Notes: a model not told the origin generated them from the sequence alone. A DNA stretch of 64,000 nucleotides from Bacillota bacterium (GCA_023410595.1 JAEYPO010000034.1:67481-131480); one strand, 5' to 3'. Positions 28,510 to 37,909 are shown, counted from the stretch's first letter. Numbers and translations are program-made.

Positions 28510-29176
28510 TTATTACCTCCTCGTACGTCTTTATTCTTTCCTCGATCTCCTTTATCTTAACGCCGGAGCTGCCTGGCGCGTGCTTTTTTATGCTATCAAT
28601 ATACTGCTTTTGCTTGCCGATACGCTTATCAATAAGCCGCAGCAGCGTCTCCGGCCTTTTTTTAAGCAGCACCGGCCCCAGCTCAAGCTCAATTTCGCTA
28701 AACTGCCGCGAACGCCCTCGTTTTGCCAGTATTACGGGATAGAACCGGTTTCCTTCGGCAATCAGTTCCTCGTCTTCTATCACGTATCCATTGCCGCACA
28801 GCCATTGCCTTAAAGCCTCCGTTTTCGTGTTGCAGGACAGCACAAGCGTACAAGGAGCCTTTTCTCCCGCATCCCCTAGTATCCTTGCGATTAGCTCTCC
28901 GCCCATACCCGCTATGACAGCCGCGTCCGCCTCGCCGTCTTCGAGCACCGAAAGGCCGTCTCCTTCTCTGAACGACATGCGCTTCTCAAGGCCTTTTGAA
29001 TGCGCTAATCTTTCCGCCTTTTTGAGCGATTTTTCGCTTATGTCGCCGCAGACGGCAGTTTGGGCTTTCCCCGCTTCCAGCAGAAAAACAGCGGCCTTCC
29101 CGTGGTCGCATCCTATATCGGCTACGATTTTCACATTTGGAACCATACTTACTATGGCTTTAAGCCTTGACGACAT
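28490..29176 (-). CDS. trmK: tRNA (adenine(22)-N1)-methyltransferase
   Basis: A 228-residue SAM-dependent methyltransferase that makes m1A22 in bacterial tRNAs. The N-terminal Rossmann fold has VADIGCDHGKAAVFLLEAG (SAM loop), ICGDISEKSLKKAERLA-like sequence (here VCGDISEKSLKKAE), and AAVIAGMGGELIARIL, all diagnostic of TrmK. The C-terminal part is a coiled-coil (about 160-225). It lies between sigA and nif3, the usual Firmicutes order sigA-trmK-nif3. GGAGG lies four bases before the ATG. Confidence 0.93.
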   Translation of the reverse strand: MSSRLKAIVSMVPNVKIVADIGCDHGKAAVFLLEAGKAQTAVCGDISEKSLKKAERLAHSKGLEKRMSFREGDGLSVLEDGEADAAVIAGMGGELIARILGDAGEKAPCTLVLSCNTKTEALRQWLCGNGYVIEDEELIAEGNRFYPVILAKRGRSRQFSEIELELGPVLLKKRPETLLRLIDKRIGKQKQYIDSIKKHAPGSSGVKIKEIEERIKTYEEVINACRIG

Positions 29177-29283
29177 CCGGCCTCCGTAATAAGAATTCTA
29201 ATCGACCGCGAAAATAAAGGCAGCCTTTAGAGACCGCCTTTGTTATACATTGTATCCCAAAATATCCGGCATTGCAGCTTTCG

Positions 29284-30570
29284 TTAATCCAGGAAGTCTC
29301 TGAGCTTTTTGCTCCTGCTTGGATGGCGGAGCTTGCGCAGGGCTTTTGCTTCAATCTGCCGTATGCGTTCTCTCGTGACCATGAATTCTCTGCCCACTTC
29401 TTCGAGCGTACGCGCGCGCCCGTCGTCGAGCCCAAAGCGCAGCCGCAGCACCTTTTCTTCCCGCGGTGTCAGCGTATCAAGCACATCCATTAGCTGCTCT
29501 TTTAATAGCGTGAACGCCGCGGCTTCCGCCGGGGCGGGAGCGTCGTCGTCGGGTATGAAGTCGCCTAAGTGGCTGTCTTCCTCTTCGCCTATAGGCGTTT
29601 CCAGCGAAACAGGCTCCTGCGCTATCTTAATTATCTCGCGCACCTTGTCTTCGCTTATATCCATTTCACGCGCCACTTCCTCAGGCAGCGGGTCGCGCCC
29701 GTACTGCTGCAGAAGCTGCCTTGAAACGCGTATGAGCTTGTTTATGGTCTCGACCATGTGCACGGGTATCCTTATCGTGCGCGCCTGATCGGCTATCGCG
29801 CGGGTTATCGCCTGGCGTATCCACCATGTCGCGTATGTGGAAAACTTATAGCCCTTTGTATAGTCGAATTTCTCGACGGCCTTTATAAGACCAAGGTTTC
29901 CTTCCTGTATGAGGTCGAGAAACAGCATCCCCCTGCCCACATAGCGCTTCGCTATGCTGACTACGAGCCGCAGGTTAGCCTCGGCAAGCCTGCGTTTGGC
30001 CGCCTCGTCGCCTCTCGCCATCGCTTTTGCGAGCTCGACTTCCTCATCGGCGGTCAAAAGGTTTACCTTTCCTATCTCCTTTAAGTACATGCGCACCGGG
30101 TCGTCTATATTGACGCCCTCCGGAACGGATATATCTATCTCGGTATCGACGTCTTCGCTTTCCTCGTCCTGCACGTCCTTCTCGAACTCGCTGTCGATGA
30201 CGTCTATTTTCATCTCTTCGAGCGCGCCTAAAAGCTTGTCCAGATAGTCGGCGTCCATTTCAGCCCCTTCAAGGGCGTCGTTTATTTCCTTGTAAGTCAG
30301 AACGCCTTTCTTTTTACCCGTTTCTATGACGTCTTTGAGCCGCTCTTCTTTGTCTGACTGCGCAAACATTCCAAGCGCCTGTATCTTCTCAAGGTTTTCC
30401 TTGGACAGCGTCATATCCATGTTTTTTTCTTTTCTTTCATCCATATTTTCGTTTTCGTCCGAGTTTTCCGCGGAATCCCAATCCTTTTCGTAGGAATCCT
30501 CCTTGGACGGCTTTCCCGAAATCATCTCGTTTTTTGCCTTTTTTGGCTCAGGCGCCGTTTTTTTGTTCAA
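29284..30570 (-). CDS. rpoD: RNA polymerase primary sigma factor (SigA)
   Basis: A 428-residue housekeeping sigma factor. Region 1.1 lies at about 50-115 and region 1.2 at DDPVRMYLKEIGKVNLLTADEEVELA. Regions 2.1-2.4 include LRLVVSIAKRYVGRGMLFLD and YATWWIRQAITRAIADQ. Region 3 carries IRIPVHMVETINKL, and region 4.2 TLEEVGREFMVTRERIRQIE. It recognises TTGACA/TATAAT promoters like those seen across the window. The first 50 residues are a charged, variable extension. It follows dnaG by 11 bases, forming the dgt-dnaG-sigA operon. Confidence 0.97.
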   Translation of the reverse strand: MNKKTAPEPKKAKNEMISGKPSKEDSYEKDWDSAENSDENENMDERKEKNMDMTLSKENLEKIQALGMFAQSDKEERLKDVIETGKKKGVLTYKEINDALEGAEMDADYLDKLLGALEEMKIDVIDSEFEKDVQDEESEDVDTEIDISVPEGVNIDDPVRMYLKEIGKVNLLTADEEVELAKAMARGDEAAKRRLAEANLRLVVSIAKRYVGRGMLFLDLIQEGNLGLIKAVEKFDYTKGYKFSTYATWWIRQAITRAIADQARTIRIPVHMVETINKLIRVSRQLLQQYGRDPLPEEVAREMDISEDKVREIIKIAQEPVSLETPIGEEEDSHLGDFIPDDDAPAPAEAAAFTLLKEQLMDVLDTLTPREEKVLRLRFGLDDGRARTLEEVGREFMVTRERIRQIEAKALRKLRHPSRSKKLRDFLD

Positions 30571-30581
30571 AAATAATCACC

Positions 30582-32339
30582 TTAATCCTGCAAACGTCTT
30601 TGTTGTAATTCTTTATCTAACTCGCCTATATCGGCAAGCAGTTTACGCCTTTCTTCTCCCGAGGCAGTACGCAACTTTTCCAGCAGTTCCTGCCTAGCTC
30701 CCGCCAGCCTGCCCGTCTTTATGCTCAGTATGCAATCGCTCAAAAACGTCCTCGGATCGTCGGCTACGATTCGCATATTTGACAGCCTTGCCGCTTCGTT
30801 TATATCTTCGTCGTACTCCAGTTCGGATATTAATTCGGCATAGGTTGGCTGAATTCCTCTTTTTGCGCTGTCACATAATGCGGAAAATATATTTTTATGA
30901 GAATTCTGCGTAAGGTCGCCCGGATGTATTTCATCACTTATATCTGAAACATACCGGCTGTTGCTTAGCAGGTACGCTAAAAACGTACTTTCCGCGTTAT
31001 CACCATTATTTTCAATACTATTATACCGTTTATTGTCATTAGTATTCTTATGCAATTCCTTCTTTTGGATTTGCCCCAATATCGAATCCGGGCTGAAGCC
31101 CGTCTCGCCGACGACCCTCTTTACATACCGTTCCTTTATGATAGGGCTCTCTATGCCCTCGATTATCCGCGAGGCGGCTATAGCGTATTGCTCTTTGCCG
31201 TCGTCCGCCGTAATGTCAAACTCCCTTTTCTTTACGTCCAGCTTGTATGCTATGGAATCGGGCGCACCTTTTACCTTCTGCGCGAAACCCTGCAGGCCCT
31301 TCGCCTTTATGAATTCGTCAGGGTCTTTTTCCTCCTCAAAGCGTATAATCTTAACTTTGAACCCCTGGGCGCCGAGTATGTCTATCGCCTTCATAGTGGC
31401 TATCTCGCCCGCTTCGTCGCCGTCGTAAGCTATATATACGTCGGACGTATACTTCTTTAATAGCTGCGCCTGCTCTTTTGTCAGCGCCGTGCCCAGCGAC
31501 GCCACCGCCGCTTTTACGCCGTGCGCGCACAGCGATACTACGTCCATATATCCTTCGACGAGTACTACGCTCTTTATGTTCCGCATCTTTCGTATAATGT
31601 CTATGCCATAAAGGTTCTTCCTTTTATTGAACACCGCCGTTTCCCGCGAGTTAAGATATTTGGGCACGGAATCGTCCATCACCCTGCCGCCGAACGCTAC
31701 GACTTCGGAGAGCGGGCTCATTATAGGAAACATCACCCTGTTCCTGAACGTGTCGAACGCCTTGTTGTTCTTTACGGAAACAAGACCGCTTTCGCGTATA
31801 AGGCTTTCCGAAAAACCCTTTGCTTTGAGCAGTTCAAATACGCTGCTCCACGAATCGGGCGCGAAACCCAGCCCGAAGCGCTTTATTATAGTTTCATCGA
31901 TGCCGCGCCTTTTGAGGTATTCAAGCCCCGCTCTGCCTTGCGGCGAATGCAGCGTGTCATGGAAGAACCTCGCGGCGAGCCTGTTCATTTCGACTATGCT
32001 CTGCTTCTTTTCCTTTTGCCTATAGTATTCCTTGTCGTCTATGGCCTTGGGCATCTCCATATTCGCGCGCCTGGCGAGCAGCTCGACCGCTTCGGTAAAT
32101 GAAACGTTCTCTATCTTCATTATAAAATTCGTTACATTGCCGCCCTGCTTGCATCCGAAACAGTAATAGAGCTGCTTGTCCCTGTCCACGGAAAACGAAG
32201 GTGTCTTTTCATGGTGAAAAGGGCAAAGCCCCCAAAGCCGCCCCGATTTTTCGCTCAGAGTCGTGTAGCCCGATATTACGTCTACGATATCATTTTTTGA
32301 ATAAAGCTCTGCGAGCCATCCGTCCGTGAATCTTGCCAC
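30582..32339 (-). CDS. dnaG: DNA primase
   Basis: A 585-residue primase that makes RNA primers at the replication fork. It has the N-terminal zinc-binding domain (CPFHHEKTPSF then YYCFGCKQGG, about 40-65) and the TOPRIM/RNA polymerase core (about 120-430), with LVEGYMDVVSL and VYIAYDGDEAGEIA. A C-terminal DnaB-binding helical domain (about 450-580) follows. The GTG start shares one base with the dgt stop codon (TAGTG), indicating coupling. The length is slightly below the usual 600. Confidence 0.96.
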   Translation of the reverse strand: MARFTDGWLAELYSKNDIVDVISGYTTLSEKSGRLWGLCPFHHEKTPSFSVDRDKQLYYCFGCKQGGNVTNFIMKIENVSFTEAVELLARRANMEMPKAIDDKEYYRQKEKKQSIVEMNRLAARFFHDTLHSPQGRAGLEYLKRRGIDETIIKRFGLGFAPDSWSSVFELLKAKGFSESLIRESGLVSVKNNKAFDTFRNRVMFPIMSPLSEVVAFGGRVMDDSVPKYLNSRETAVFNKRKNLYGIDIIRKMRNIKSVVLVEGYMDVVSLCAHGVKAAVASLGTALTKEQAQLLKKYTSDVYIAYDGDEAGEIATMKAIDILGAQGFKVKIIRFEEEKDPDEFIKAKGLQGFAQKVKGAPDSIAYKLDVKKREFDITADDGKEQYAIAASRIIEGIESPIIKERYVKRVVGETGFSPDSILGQIQKKELHKNTNDNKRYNSIENNGDNAESTFLAYLLSNSRYVSDISDEIHPGDLTQNSHKNIFSALCDSAKRGIQPTYAELISELEYDEDINEAARLSNMRIVADDPRTFLSDCILSIKTGRLAGARQELLEKLRTASGEERRKLLADIGELDKELQQRRLQD

Positions 32340-33346
32340 TATTCCTTATACCAGCCTTTCGGTATAAAAAGATTGTTGAACACCTTAACTGCGTACACGT
32401 CCGTCATGCCCGCTATATAGTCGGTGACGGCCTGCTTCAATCCGTAAAGGCTTACGTTGCGCTCCGCGTCGCGCCCCATGTCAAAAGGATGTGCCGTAAA
32501 ATGCTCATAAAGCAGGCGCAGCATGTTTTCCGCCTTTTTCTCCTCCGCCTTAGCTTCCGAGCCCAGGTAGACGTTTTTGAACATGAACTGTCTTAAGCTT
32601 TCCGTCATGGCGTCTATTTCTTCGGACATGCCAATTGACGGCTTATCATAACTCGTTTCAACTACGTCGCGTATCATCGTGTTGATTCTCGAGCTGTGCG
32701 TGCTGCCGAGCGCCCGGGCGCACTCGTCAGGTATGGAATCGATTATGCCCGCCCGCATAGCGTCGTCTATGTCGTGGTTTATATACGCTATCCTGTCCGA
32801 GATGTTTACGGCCATGCCCTCCAGCGTAGCAGGCAAGAGCGATTTTTTATGGTTAAGTATGCCGTCCCTTACCTCAAAAGAAAGGTTGAGGCCTTCGCCG
32901 TTCTCCAGCCTTTCCACGACGCGCAGGCTCTGCTCGTTGTGCTCGAAACGCCCCGTTAAGTCATCAAGCACGCGCTCTCCCGAATGCCCGAACGGCGTAT
33001 GCCCAAGGTCGTGGCCTAAGGCGATGGCTTCCGTCAGGTCTTCGTTGAGCCTTAAACACCTCGAGATCGTACGCGCTATCTGCGAGACCTCCAGCGTATG
33101 CGTGAGGCGCGTGCGGTAATGATCCCCCTCGGGCGAGAGAAACACCTGCGTCTTGTGTTTTAAACGCCTAAACGACTTGCAGTGTATTATCCTGTCCCTG
33201 TCGCGCTGGAAAACAGTGCGCAGCGGGCACGGCTGAAGATACTCTTCGCGCCCTTTCGATTCGGCCGCTTTCGCGGCGTATCGGGACAATACTTCATATT
33301 CACGTTTTTCCGTCTCTTCTCTAAAACAAATACTTTCATCACTCAT
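32339..33346 (-). CDS. dgt: Deoxyguanosinetriphosphate triphosphohydrolase-like protein
   Basis: A 335-residue HD-domain dNTPase that splits dNTPs to nucleoside and tripolyphosphate. It shows the family start REETEKREYEVLSRYAAKA, RDRDRIIHCKSFRRLKHKTQVF, and the HD ligands in RLTHTLEVSQIAR, GHDLGHTPFGHSGE and HNEQSLRVVE. I chose ATG at 33346 since family members begin just before this EREYE block. The frame continues to 33415 without a ribosome binding site, and none is strong at 33346 either. First gene of the dgt-dnaG-sigA cluster. Confidence 0.92.
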   Translation of the reverse strand: MSDESICFREETEKREYEVLSRYAAKAAESKGREEYLQPCPLRTVFQRDRDRIIHCKSFRRLKHKTQVFLSPEGDHYRTRLTHTLEVSQIARTISRCLRLNEDLTEAIALGHDLGHTPFGHSGERVLDDLTGRFEHNEQSLRVVERLENGEGLNLSFEVRDGILNHKKSLLPATLEGMAVNISDRIAYINHDIDDAMRAGIIDSIPDECARALGSTHSSRINTMIRDVVETSYDKPSIGMSEEIDAMTESLRQFMFKNVYLGSEAKAEEKKAENMLRLLYEHFTAHPFDMGRDAERNVSLYGLKQAVTDYIAGMTDVYAVKVFNNLFIPKGWYKE

Positions 33347-33428
33347 ACTACTATATTTACACAAAAAAAATAAAAATCCTTCATATTTGTATGAAAAGCT
33401 GTCTCGCTTCATCAAAGAAGGATATTTT

Positions 33429-33449
33429 CACCGGCAAGCCTCACGACTT
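33429..33449 (+). repeat. Short interspersed repeat, copy 1
   Basis: The 21-mer CACCGGCAAGCCTCACGACTT recurs at 55667-55687 and inverted at 59713-59733 with one mismatch each. This copy lies between dgt and a zinc-ribbon gene. Confidence 0.5.
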
Positions 33450-33502
33450 TCTGGGTACCCCGATATTTACATGCGGTGATTCGCCGGTATTCAGCTTTGT
33501 TT

Positions 33503-33931
33503 TTATTCCGGAAGCTTTTTGCCGCAAGCGTTGCAGAACTCAAAATCGCCCTGCACTTTACTGCCGCAATAAGGGCAGAACGAATTGCCGCTATACTGCG
33601 GTTGAGTATTAAAGCCTTCGTCTGAAAACTTTTCATTTAGTGGATCAGGCTCTTCCCTGCCGTCCGTTATATCCAGCACCGAATACCTGTTCTTCTTTGT
33701 GGCGTTGACTATGTTATAGCCGGCGATTATAACGGTGACAATTATGAATATTATACAGAATACGATGCCCAGCGTGGCCGGAGAGGAACCGAATCCGCCG
33801 CCAAAATTAGAACCGAACGAGTTGCTGGTATTTATAAGTACAATCAGAAAAACAACGCCGAAGACGGCAAGCATTATTCCTACTATACCGCCCATCATAG
33901 AAGGCCCTCTTCCCGTTTTTACGCTTTTCAT
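33503..33931 (-). CDS. Membrane protein with C-terminal zinc ribbon
   Basis: A 142-residue protein with two hydrophobic segments (about 12-33 and 52-74) separated by a Gly/Ser/Asn-rich stretch, and a C-terminal zinc ribbon (CPYCG and CNACGKKL, about 119-140). Function is unknown. It mirrors the zinc-ribbon membrane proteins at 3454-4502, with the ribbon at the other end, so both termini are probably cytoplasmic. It has its own promoter. The stretch downstream to dgt holds only the short repeat. Confidence 0.7.
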   Translation of the reverse strand: MKSVKTGRGPSMMGGIVGIMLAVFGVVFLIVLINTSNSFGSNFGGGFGSSPATLGIVFCIIFIIVTVIIAGYNIVNATKKNRYSVLDITDGREEPDPLNEKFSDEGFNTQPQYSGNSFCPYCGSKVQGDFEFCNACGKKLPE

Positions 33932-33957
33932 ACATTACCCCCAGAATTCTTTTTGAT

Positions 33958-33986
33958 ATTATATACCATATACGCTGGTATTCCAA
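33958..33986 (-). promoter_or_regulatory. Promoter of the zinc-ribbon gene
   Basis: On the minus strand TTGGAA (33981-33986) and TATAAT (33958-33963) are 17 bases apart, about 27 bases before the start at 33931. Confidence 0.6.
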
Positions 33987-34050
33987 CCGTTTATTTCCAT
34001 CCACAGGCACTATTCATCCCGCCGGTGTTACATATGTGTTTTAACCTTTT

Positions 34051-34194
34051 ATGCGTTCTTGCAGGCTTCCCCTTGAGGGGAAGCTGTCGCCGACAGACGG
34101 CTGATGAGGTGTTGCTAGTTACCGGTAAACATCCCCCTCATTCGGCGCTTCGCGCCACCTTCCCCCGAGGGGGAAGGCTTTCTTTTTACAATTA
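34051..34194. repeat. Multi-hairpin repeat unit 1 of 3
   Basis: Begins ATGCGTTCTTGCAGGC. It contains four small hairpins: CTTCCCC/GGGGAAG, a GTCGCCGACAGACGGC stem, GGCGC-TTC-GCGCC, and CCTTCCCC/GGGGGAAGG. Between the second and third lie CTGATGAGG and CCCTCATT, which can pair with each other. It has no coding potential. The 33932-34499 gap is filled by the promoter above, these three units and the ppdK terminator. Confidence 0.8.
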
Positions 34195-34325
34195 ATGCGT
34201 TCTTGTCGGCTTCTCCTTGAGGAGAAGCTGTCGCCGACAGGCGACTGATGAGGTGATGTCTATCGGCGGATATCTCCTCATTCGCGCTACCTTCCCCAAG
34301 GGAGAAGGCTTTCCTTATTCAATTT
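34195..34325. repeat. Multi-hairpin repeat unit 2 of 3
   Basis: Same layout as unit 1 in the same orientation, starting ATGCGTTCTTGTCGGC. CTTCTCC/GGAGAAG replaces the first stem, so compensatory changes are visible between units. The GGCGC hairpin is shortened here. Confidence 0.8.
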
Positions 34326-34452
34326 ATGCGTTGCAGGCCTCTCCTTGAGGAGAAGCTGGCGCCGACAGGCGGCTGATGAGGTGTTGTATGTCGGCGGATA
34401 TCTTCTCATTCGGCGCTTCGCGCCACCTTCCCCAAGGGGGAAGGCTTCTTAA
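34326..34452. repeat. Multi-hairpin repeat unit 3 of 3
   Basis: Starts ATGCGTTGCAGGC; the first stem is CTCTCC/GGAGAAG and the GGCGCTTCGCGCC and CTTCCCC/GGGGGAAG hairpins are intact. It ends next to the ppdK terminator. Confidence 0.8.
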
Positions 34453-34487
34453 TAAAGAAAAGAGACGAAGCACAGGCCCCGTCTCTT
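34446..34487 (-). terminator. Rho-independent terminator of ppdK
   Basis: On the minus strand AAGAGACG pairs with CGTCTCTT across a 12-nt loop and is followed by TTCTTTATT, 13 bases past the ppdK stop. Confidence 0.8.
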
Positions 34488-34499
34488 AAAAGCTTTTTC

Positions 34500-37127
34500 T
34501 TATTTTTTGGCCAGTATAGCAGCGTGCGCTGCGGCAAGGCGCGCTATAGGTACGCGGAACGGCGAGCATGATACATAGTTAAGGCCTATGTTGTGGCAGA
34601 ATATGACGGAACTCGTCTCTCCGCCATGCTCTCCGCAGATACCGAGCTTGATGTTCGGTCTCGTCTTCCTTCCAAGCTCGACGGCCATCTTCATAAGCCT
34701 GCCTACGCCCTTCTGGTCTACCTTCGCGAACGGATCGGACTCGTATATCTTCTTGTTGTAATATTCGTCGAGGAACTTGCCCGCGTCGTCTCTCGAAAAA
34801 CCGAACGTCATCTGTGTAAGGTCGTTGGTTCCGAACGAGAAGAACTCAGCTTCCTGAGCGATCTCGTCGGCCGTGAGAGCGGCTCTTGGTATCTCTATCA
34901 TCGTGCCTACCATGTATTCGATCTTTACGCCCTTCTCGGCTATTACCTGCTCGGCTGTCTTAACAACGACGTCTTTTACATATTTGAGCTCTTTTATTTC
35001 GCCTACGAGAGGTATCATTATCTCGGGCTTAATGTGCAGCTTTTTCTCTTCGGCCACTTCTATCGCGGCTTCCATGATGGCTCTTGTCTGCATCTCGGCT
35101 ATCTCGGGATACGTGACAGCAAGGCGGCAGCCCCTGTGTCCCATCATCGGGTTGAACTCATGGAGGCTCGCTATCGTCTGCTTCAGCTCGTCGACAGGTA
35201 TTATCATCTCTTTGGCAAGCGCCTTTATGTCTTCTTCATCCTGCGGCAGGAACTCATGCAGCGGCGGATCAAGTAGCCTTATAGTAACAGGCCTCTCGCC
35301 CATGGCTTCGTATATGCCCTTAAAGTCGTCTTTCTGCATCGGAAGCAGCTTGGCAAGCGCCTTTACCCTCTGGTCGACGTTCTTGGAGATTATCATCTCT
35401 CTCATCGCGGGTATCCTGTCTTCGTTGAAGAACATATGCTCCGTCCTTGTAAGGCCTATACCCTGAGCGCCGAAATTGACAGCCTGCGCCGCGTCTCTCG
35501 GTGTGTCGGCGTTCGTCCTTACCTGCAACGTTCTTACTTCGTCGGCCCACTGCATTATCGTGCCGAAATCTCCCGTAAGCTCAGCGGGTTTTGTCGCTAT
35601 CCTCTCGCCGTATACGTTTCCGGTCGAGCCGTCGAGTGAAATGTAATCGCCTTCTTTGTACACCTTTCCGTCCGCGGACATGGTCTTATTCTTTTCGGAG
35701 ATTGCTATCTCTCCGCATCCCGCGACGCAGCACGTTCCCATGCCTCTCGCGACGACGGCGGCGTGCGAAGTCATGCCGCCCCTGGCGGTCAGTATGCCTT
35801 CAGAAGCGTACATGCCTTCGATATCCTCCGGCGACGTCTCAAGGCGTACAAGCACGACCTTCTCTCCGCCGTCTGCGGCCGCTTTGGCCTCTTCCGCGGT
35901 GAAGTATATCTTGCCGCACGCGGCGCCCGGCGAAGCGGCGAGGCCGCGCGCTACGGGTTTCGCTTTTTTAAGAACTTCCGGATCGAACGTGGGATGCAGC
36001 AGCGCGTCGAGCTGCTTGGGGTCTATCTTCAAAAGCGCTTCTTCTTTTGTGAGCTTTCCTTCGCTTACGAGGTCGACCGCTATTTTGAGCGCGGAAGCGG
36101 CAGTCCTCTTGCCGTTTCTCGTCTGCAGCATATAAAGCTTCTTTTTTTCAATGGTGAACTCCATATCCTGCATGTCGCGGTAATGGTTCTCCAGCGTCGT
36201 GGCTATCTTCTGGAACTGGTCGAAAACTTCGGGCATCGTATCCTTAAGGTCGGATATCGGCCTTGGCGTCCTTATACCGGCGACGACGTCTTCGCCCTGA
36301 GCGTTTATCAGGAACTCGCCGTAAAGCTTCTTTTCGCCCGTAGCGGGGTTGCGCGTGAATGCGACGCCCGTGCCCGAGTCGTTGCCCATGTTGCCGAACA
36401 CCATCGCCTGTACGTTGACAGCCGTGCCCCAGTCGCCCGGTATGTCGTTCATGCGGCGGTACACTATTGCTCTCGGATTATCCCATGAACGGAACACCGC
36501 TTTTACGGATTCGATGAGCTGTTCTTTCGGTTCCTGCGGGAAATCTTTTCCCATTTCGGCAAGATACAGCGCTTTATACTTCTTTACTACGTTTTTCAGA
36601 TCTTCCGCGTCCAGATCTGTATCCAGTTTCACGCCCTTATTCTCTTTGACTTCGTCAAGTATCTCCTCAAACTTAGGTTTCGCTATGCCCATAACCACAT
36701 CGGAGAACATCTGTATGAATCTCCTGTAGCTGTCGTAAGCGAAACGCTCGTTGCCGGTAAGATTGGCAAGCCCTTTTACGGACACTTCGTTAAGGCCAAG
36801 GTTCAATATCGTGTCCATCATGCCCGGCATCGAGACTCTTGCGCCCGAACGCACCGAAACAAGCAGAGGATTGTTAATGTCGCCGAACTTTTTGCCGTTG
36901 ATACGTTCCGTCTCTTTCATCGCGGCATCGATCTGTTTCAGGATATCGTCGGCAATGATTTCTCCGTCTTCATAATACCTCGTGCAGGCCTCGGTCGTAA
37001 CTGTAAATCCCTGAGGTACGGGCAGCCCAAGTCCCGTCATTTCTGCCAGACCAGAGCCCTTGCCGCCGAGAGTATTCCTCATCGAGGCATCTCCTTCGCT
37101 AAAAAGGTACACATACTTTTTTGACAT
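34500..37127 (-). CDS. ppdK: Pyruvate, phosphate dikinase
   Basis: An 875-residue enzyme interconverting pyruvate + ATP + Pi and PEP + AMP + PPi, common in fermentative Clostridia. It has the N-terminal nucleotide-binding domain (1-340; NTLGGKGSGLAEM, SVRSGARVSMPGMMDT). The swivelling phosphohistidine domain has GGMTSHAAVVARGMGTCCV at about 450. The C-terminal PEP/pyruvate TIM barrel (about 510-873) has GIGLTRTEHMF, GHRGCRLAVTYPEI, SFGTNDLTQMTFGFSRDD and GICGEHGG. The start ATG at 37127 follows AAGGAG by seven bases; the frame to 37160 adds 11 unconserved residues. It stands alone between its own promoter and terminator. Confidence 0.97.
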   Translation of the reverse strand: MSKKYVYLFSEGDASMRNTLGGKGSGLAEMTGLGLPVPQGFTVTTEACTRYYEDGEIIADDILKQIDAAMKETERINGKKFGDINNPLLVSVRSGARVSMPGMMDTILNLGLNEVSVKGLANLTGNERFAYDSYRRFIQMFSDVVMGIAKPKFEEILDEVKENKGVKLDTDLDAEDLKNVVKKYKALYLAEMGKDFPQEPKEQLIESVKAVFRSWDNPRAIVYRRMNDIPGDWGTAVNVQAMVFGNMGNDSGTGVAFTRNPATGEKKLYGEFLINAQGEDVVAGIRTPRPISDLKDTMPEVFDQFQKIATTLENHYRDMQDMEFTIEKKKLYMLQTRNGKRTAASALKIAVDLVSEGKLTKEEALLKIDPKQLDALLHPTFDPEVLKKAKPVARGLAASPGAACGKIYFTAEEAKAAADGGEKVVLVRLETSPEDIEGMYASEGILTARGGMTSHAAVVARGMGTCCVAGCGEIAISEKNKTMSADGKVYKEGDYISLDGSTGNVYGERIATKPAELTGDFGTIMQWADEVRTLQVRTNADTPRDAAQAVNFGAQGIGLTRTEHMFFNEDRIPAMREMIISKNVDQRVKALAKLLPMQKDDFKGIYEAMGERPVTIRLLDPPLHEFLPQDEEDIKALAKEMIIPVDELKQTIASLHEFNPMMGHRGCRLAVTYPEIAEMQTRAIMEAAIEVAEEKKLHIKPEIMIPLVGEIKELKYVKDVVVKTAEQVIAEKGVKIEYMVGTMIEIPRAALTADEIAQEAEFFSFGTNDLTQMTFGFSRDDAGKFLDEYYNKKIYESDPFAKVDQKGVGRLMKMAVELGRKTRPNIKLGICGEHGGETSSVIFCHNIGLNYVSCSPFRVPIARLAAAHAAILAKK

Positions 37128-37182
37128 TACGCAACTCCTTAAAACATATATTACAGCCAAAAGCTGTTTAAAACTTCATAGA

Positions 37183-37211
37183 ATTATACCATTGCCAAAT
37201 AGCTTGTACAA
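37183..37211 (-). promoter_or_regulatory. ppdK promoter
   Basis: On the minus strand TTGTAC (37206-37211) and a perfect TATAAT (37183-37188) with a 17-base spacer, about 50 bases before the ppdK ATG. Confidence 0.75.
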
Positions 37212-37288
37212 CAGGATTTCGTATAAAAAAGGCCGCTAATTACATATTTAGAATTATTCGTCTTCATTTGCGCAAATATACCCGAATA

Positions 37289-37909
37289 TCAGATTAATTT
37301 CATCAGCGCAGGCGTTAGTAGCGTTTCTATTATAACACCAAAAAGGGAGAAAAGATATATAATAAACATTTTTGATATGTGCGGTCTTGAACAGATCAGC
37401 CTGTCTTTGGCGGTATAGGGTATCTTTCTGTTCTTAAGCACGGTTATACAGTTGTTAAGCCCTGTAACGCCCGCCTTGCATACGCAGGGTATAAGCACTA
37501 AATTTGGTATGAGCTCGCAGAAAACTATAGCAGCAATTCCTCCCGCTCCAAGATTTACGGACAGCGCCCCCACCGCAAAGCCCACAAAAAAGCCTTTGAC
37601 TATCATCAGCAAAGGTATGACGAGTATACCGAACATTACAAGCGAAAACATGATAAATGCGCCTAGCAGAAGCGTGTCCTGCAGAAACGCGTGTATAAAT
37701 ACCGCGAAGTAGTTTATGTTCTGCGTTCTTAAGGCTGCAAACAGCATATCCAGATAACCGGTAAGCGCTGACTTTTCGCCCGGTTCCATCAGGCTTATCG
37801 TAAACGTGCCCGCAGCTATGCCCACTACAAGGAAAAAAATGAGCAGCAGATACTGCGCTCTGTTATCCAGCACGTCCATTGTGACACGTCTTTTTAACCT
37901 GGCAAGCAA
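37289..37909 (-). CDS. spoIIM: Stage II sporulation protein M
   Basis: A 206-residue membrane protein with about five hydrophobic segments. The pattern NRAQYLLLIFFLVVGIAAGT near the N-terminus and FGILVIPLLMIVKGFFVGFAVG then AIVFCELIPNLVLIPC match SpoIIM. SpoIIM works with SpoIID and SpoIIP in the machine that thins septal peptidoglycan and drives engulfment. It lies just downstream of spo0A in the same direction, 60 bases away, an order seen in several Clostridia. No strong terminator was seen after it. Confidence 0.9.
   Translation of the reverse strand: MLARLKRRVTMDVLDNRAQYLLLIFFLVVGIAAGTFTISLMEPGEKSALTGYLDMLFAALRTQNINYFAVFIHAFLQDTLLLGAFIMFSLVMFGILVIPLLMIVKGFFVGFAVGALSVNLGAGGIAAIVFCELIPNLVLIPCVCKAGVTGLNNCITVLKNRKIPYTAKDRLICSRPHISKMFIIYLFSLFGVIIETLLTPALMKLI

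Noticed and set aside
34051..34452. CTGATGAG in each repeat unit, like a hammerhead ribozyme core
   Set aside because: No CGAAAC box or matching stem I/III cleavage arrangement is present in the units.
34051..34452. CRISPR array
   Set aside because: Units are about 130 bases and contiguous, without short identical repeats and unique spacers; no cas genes nearby.
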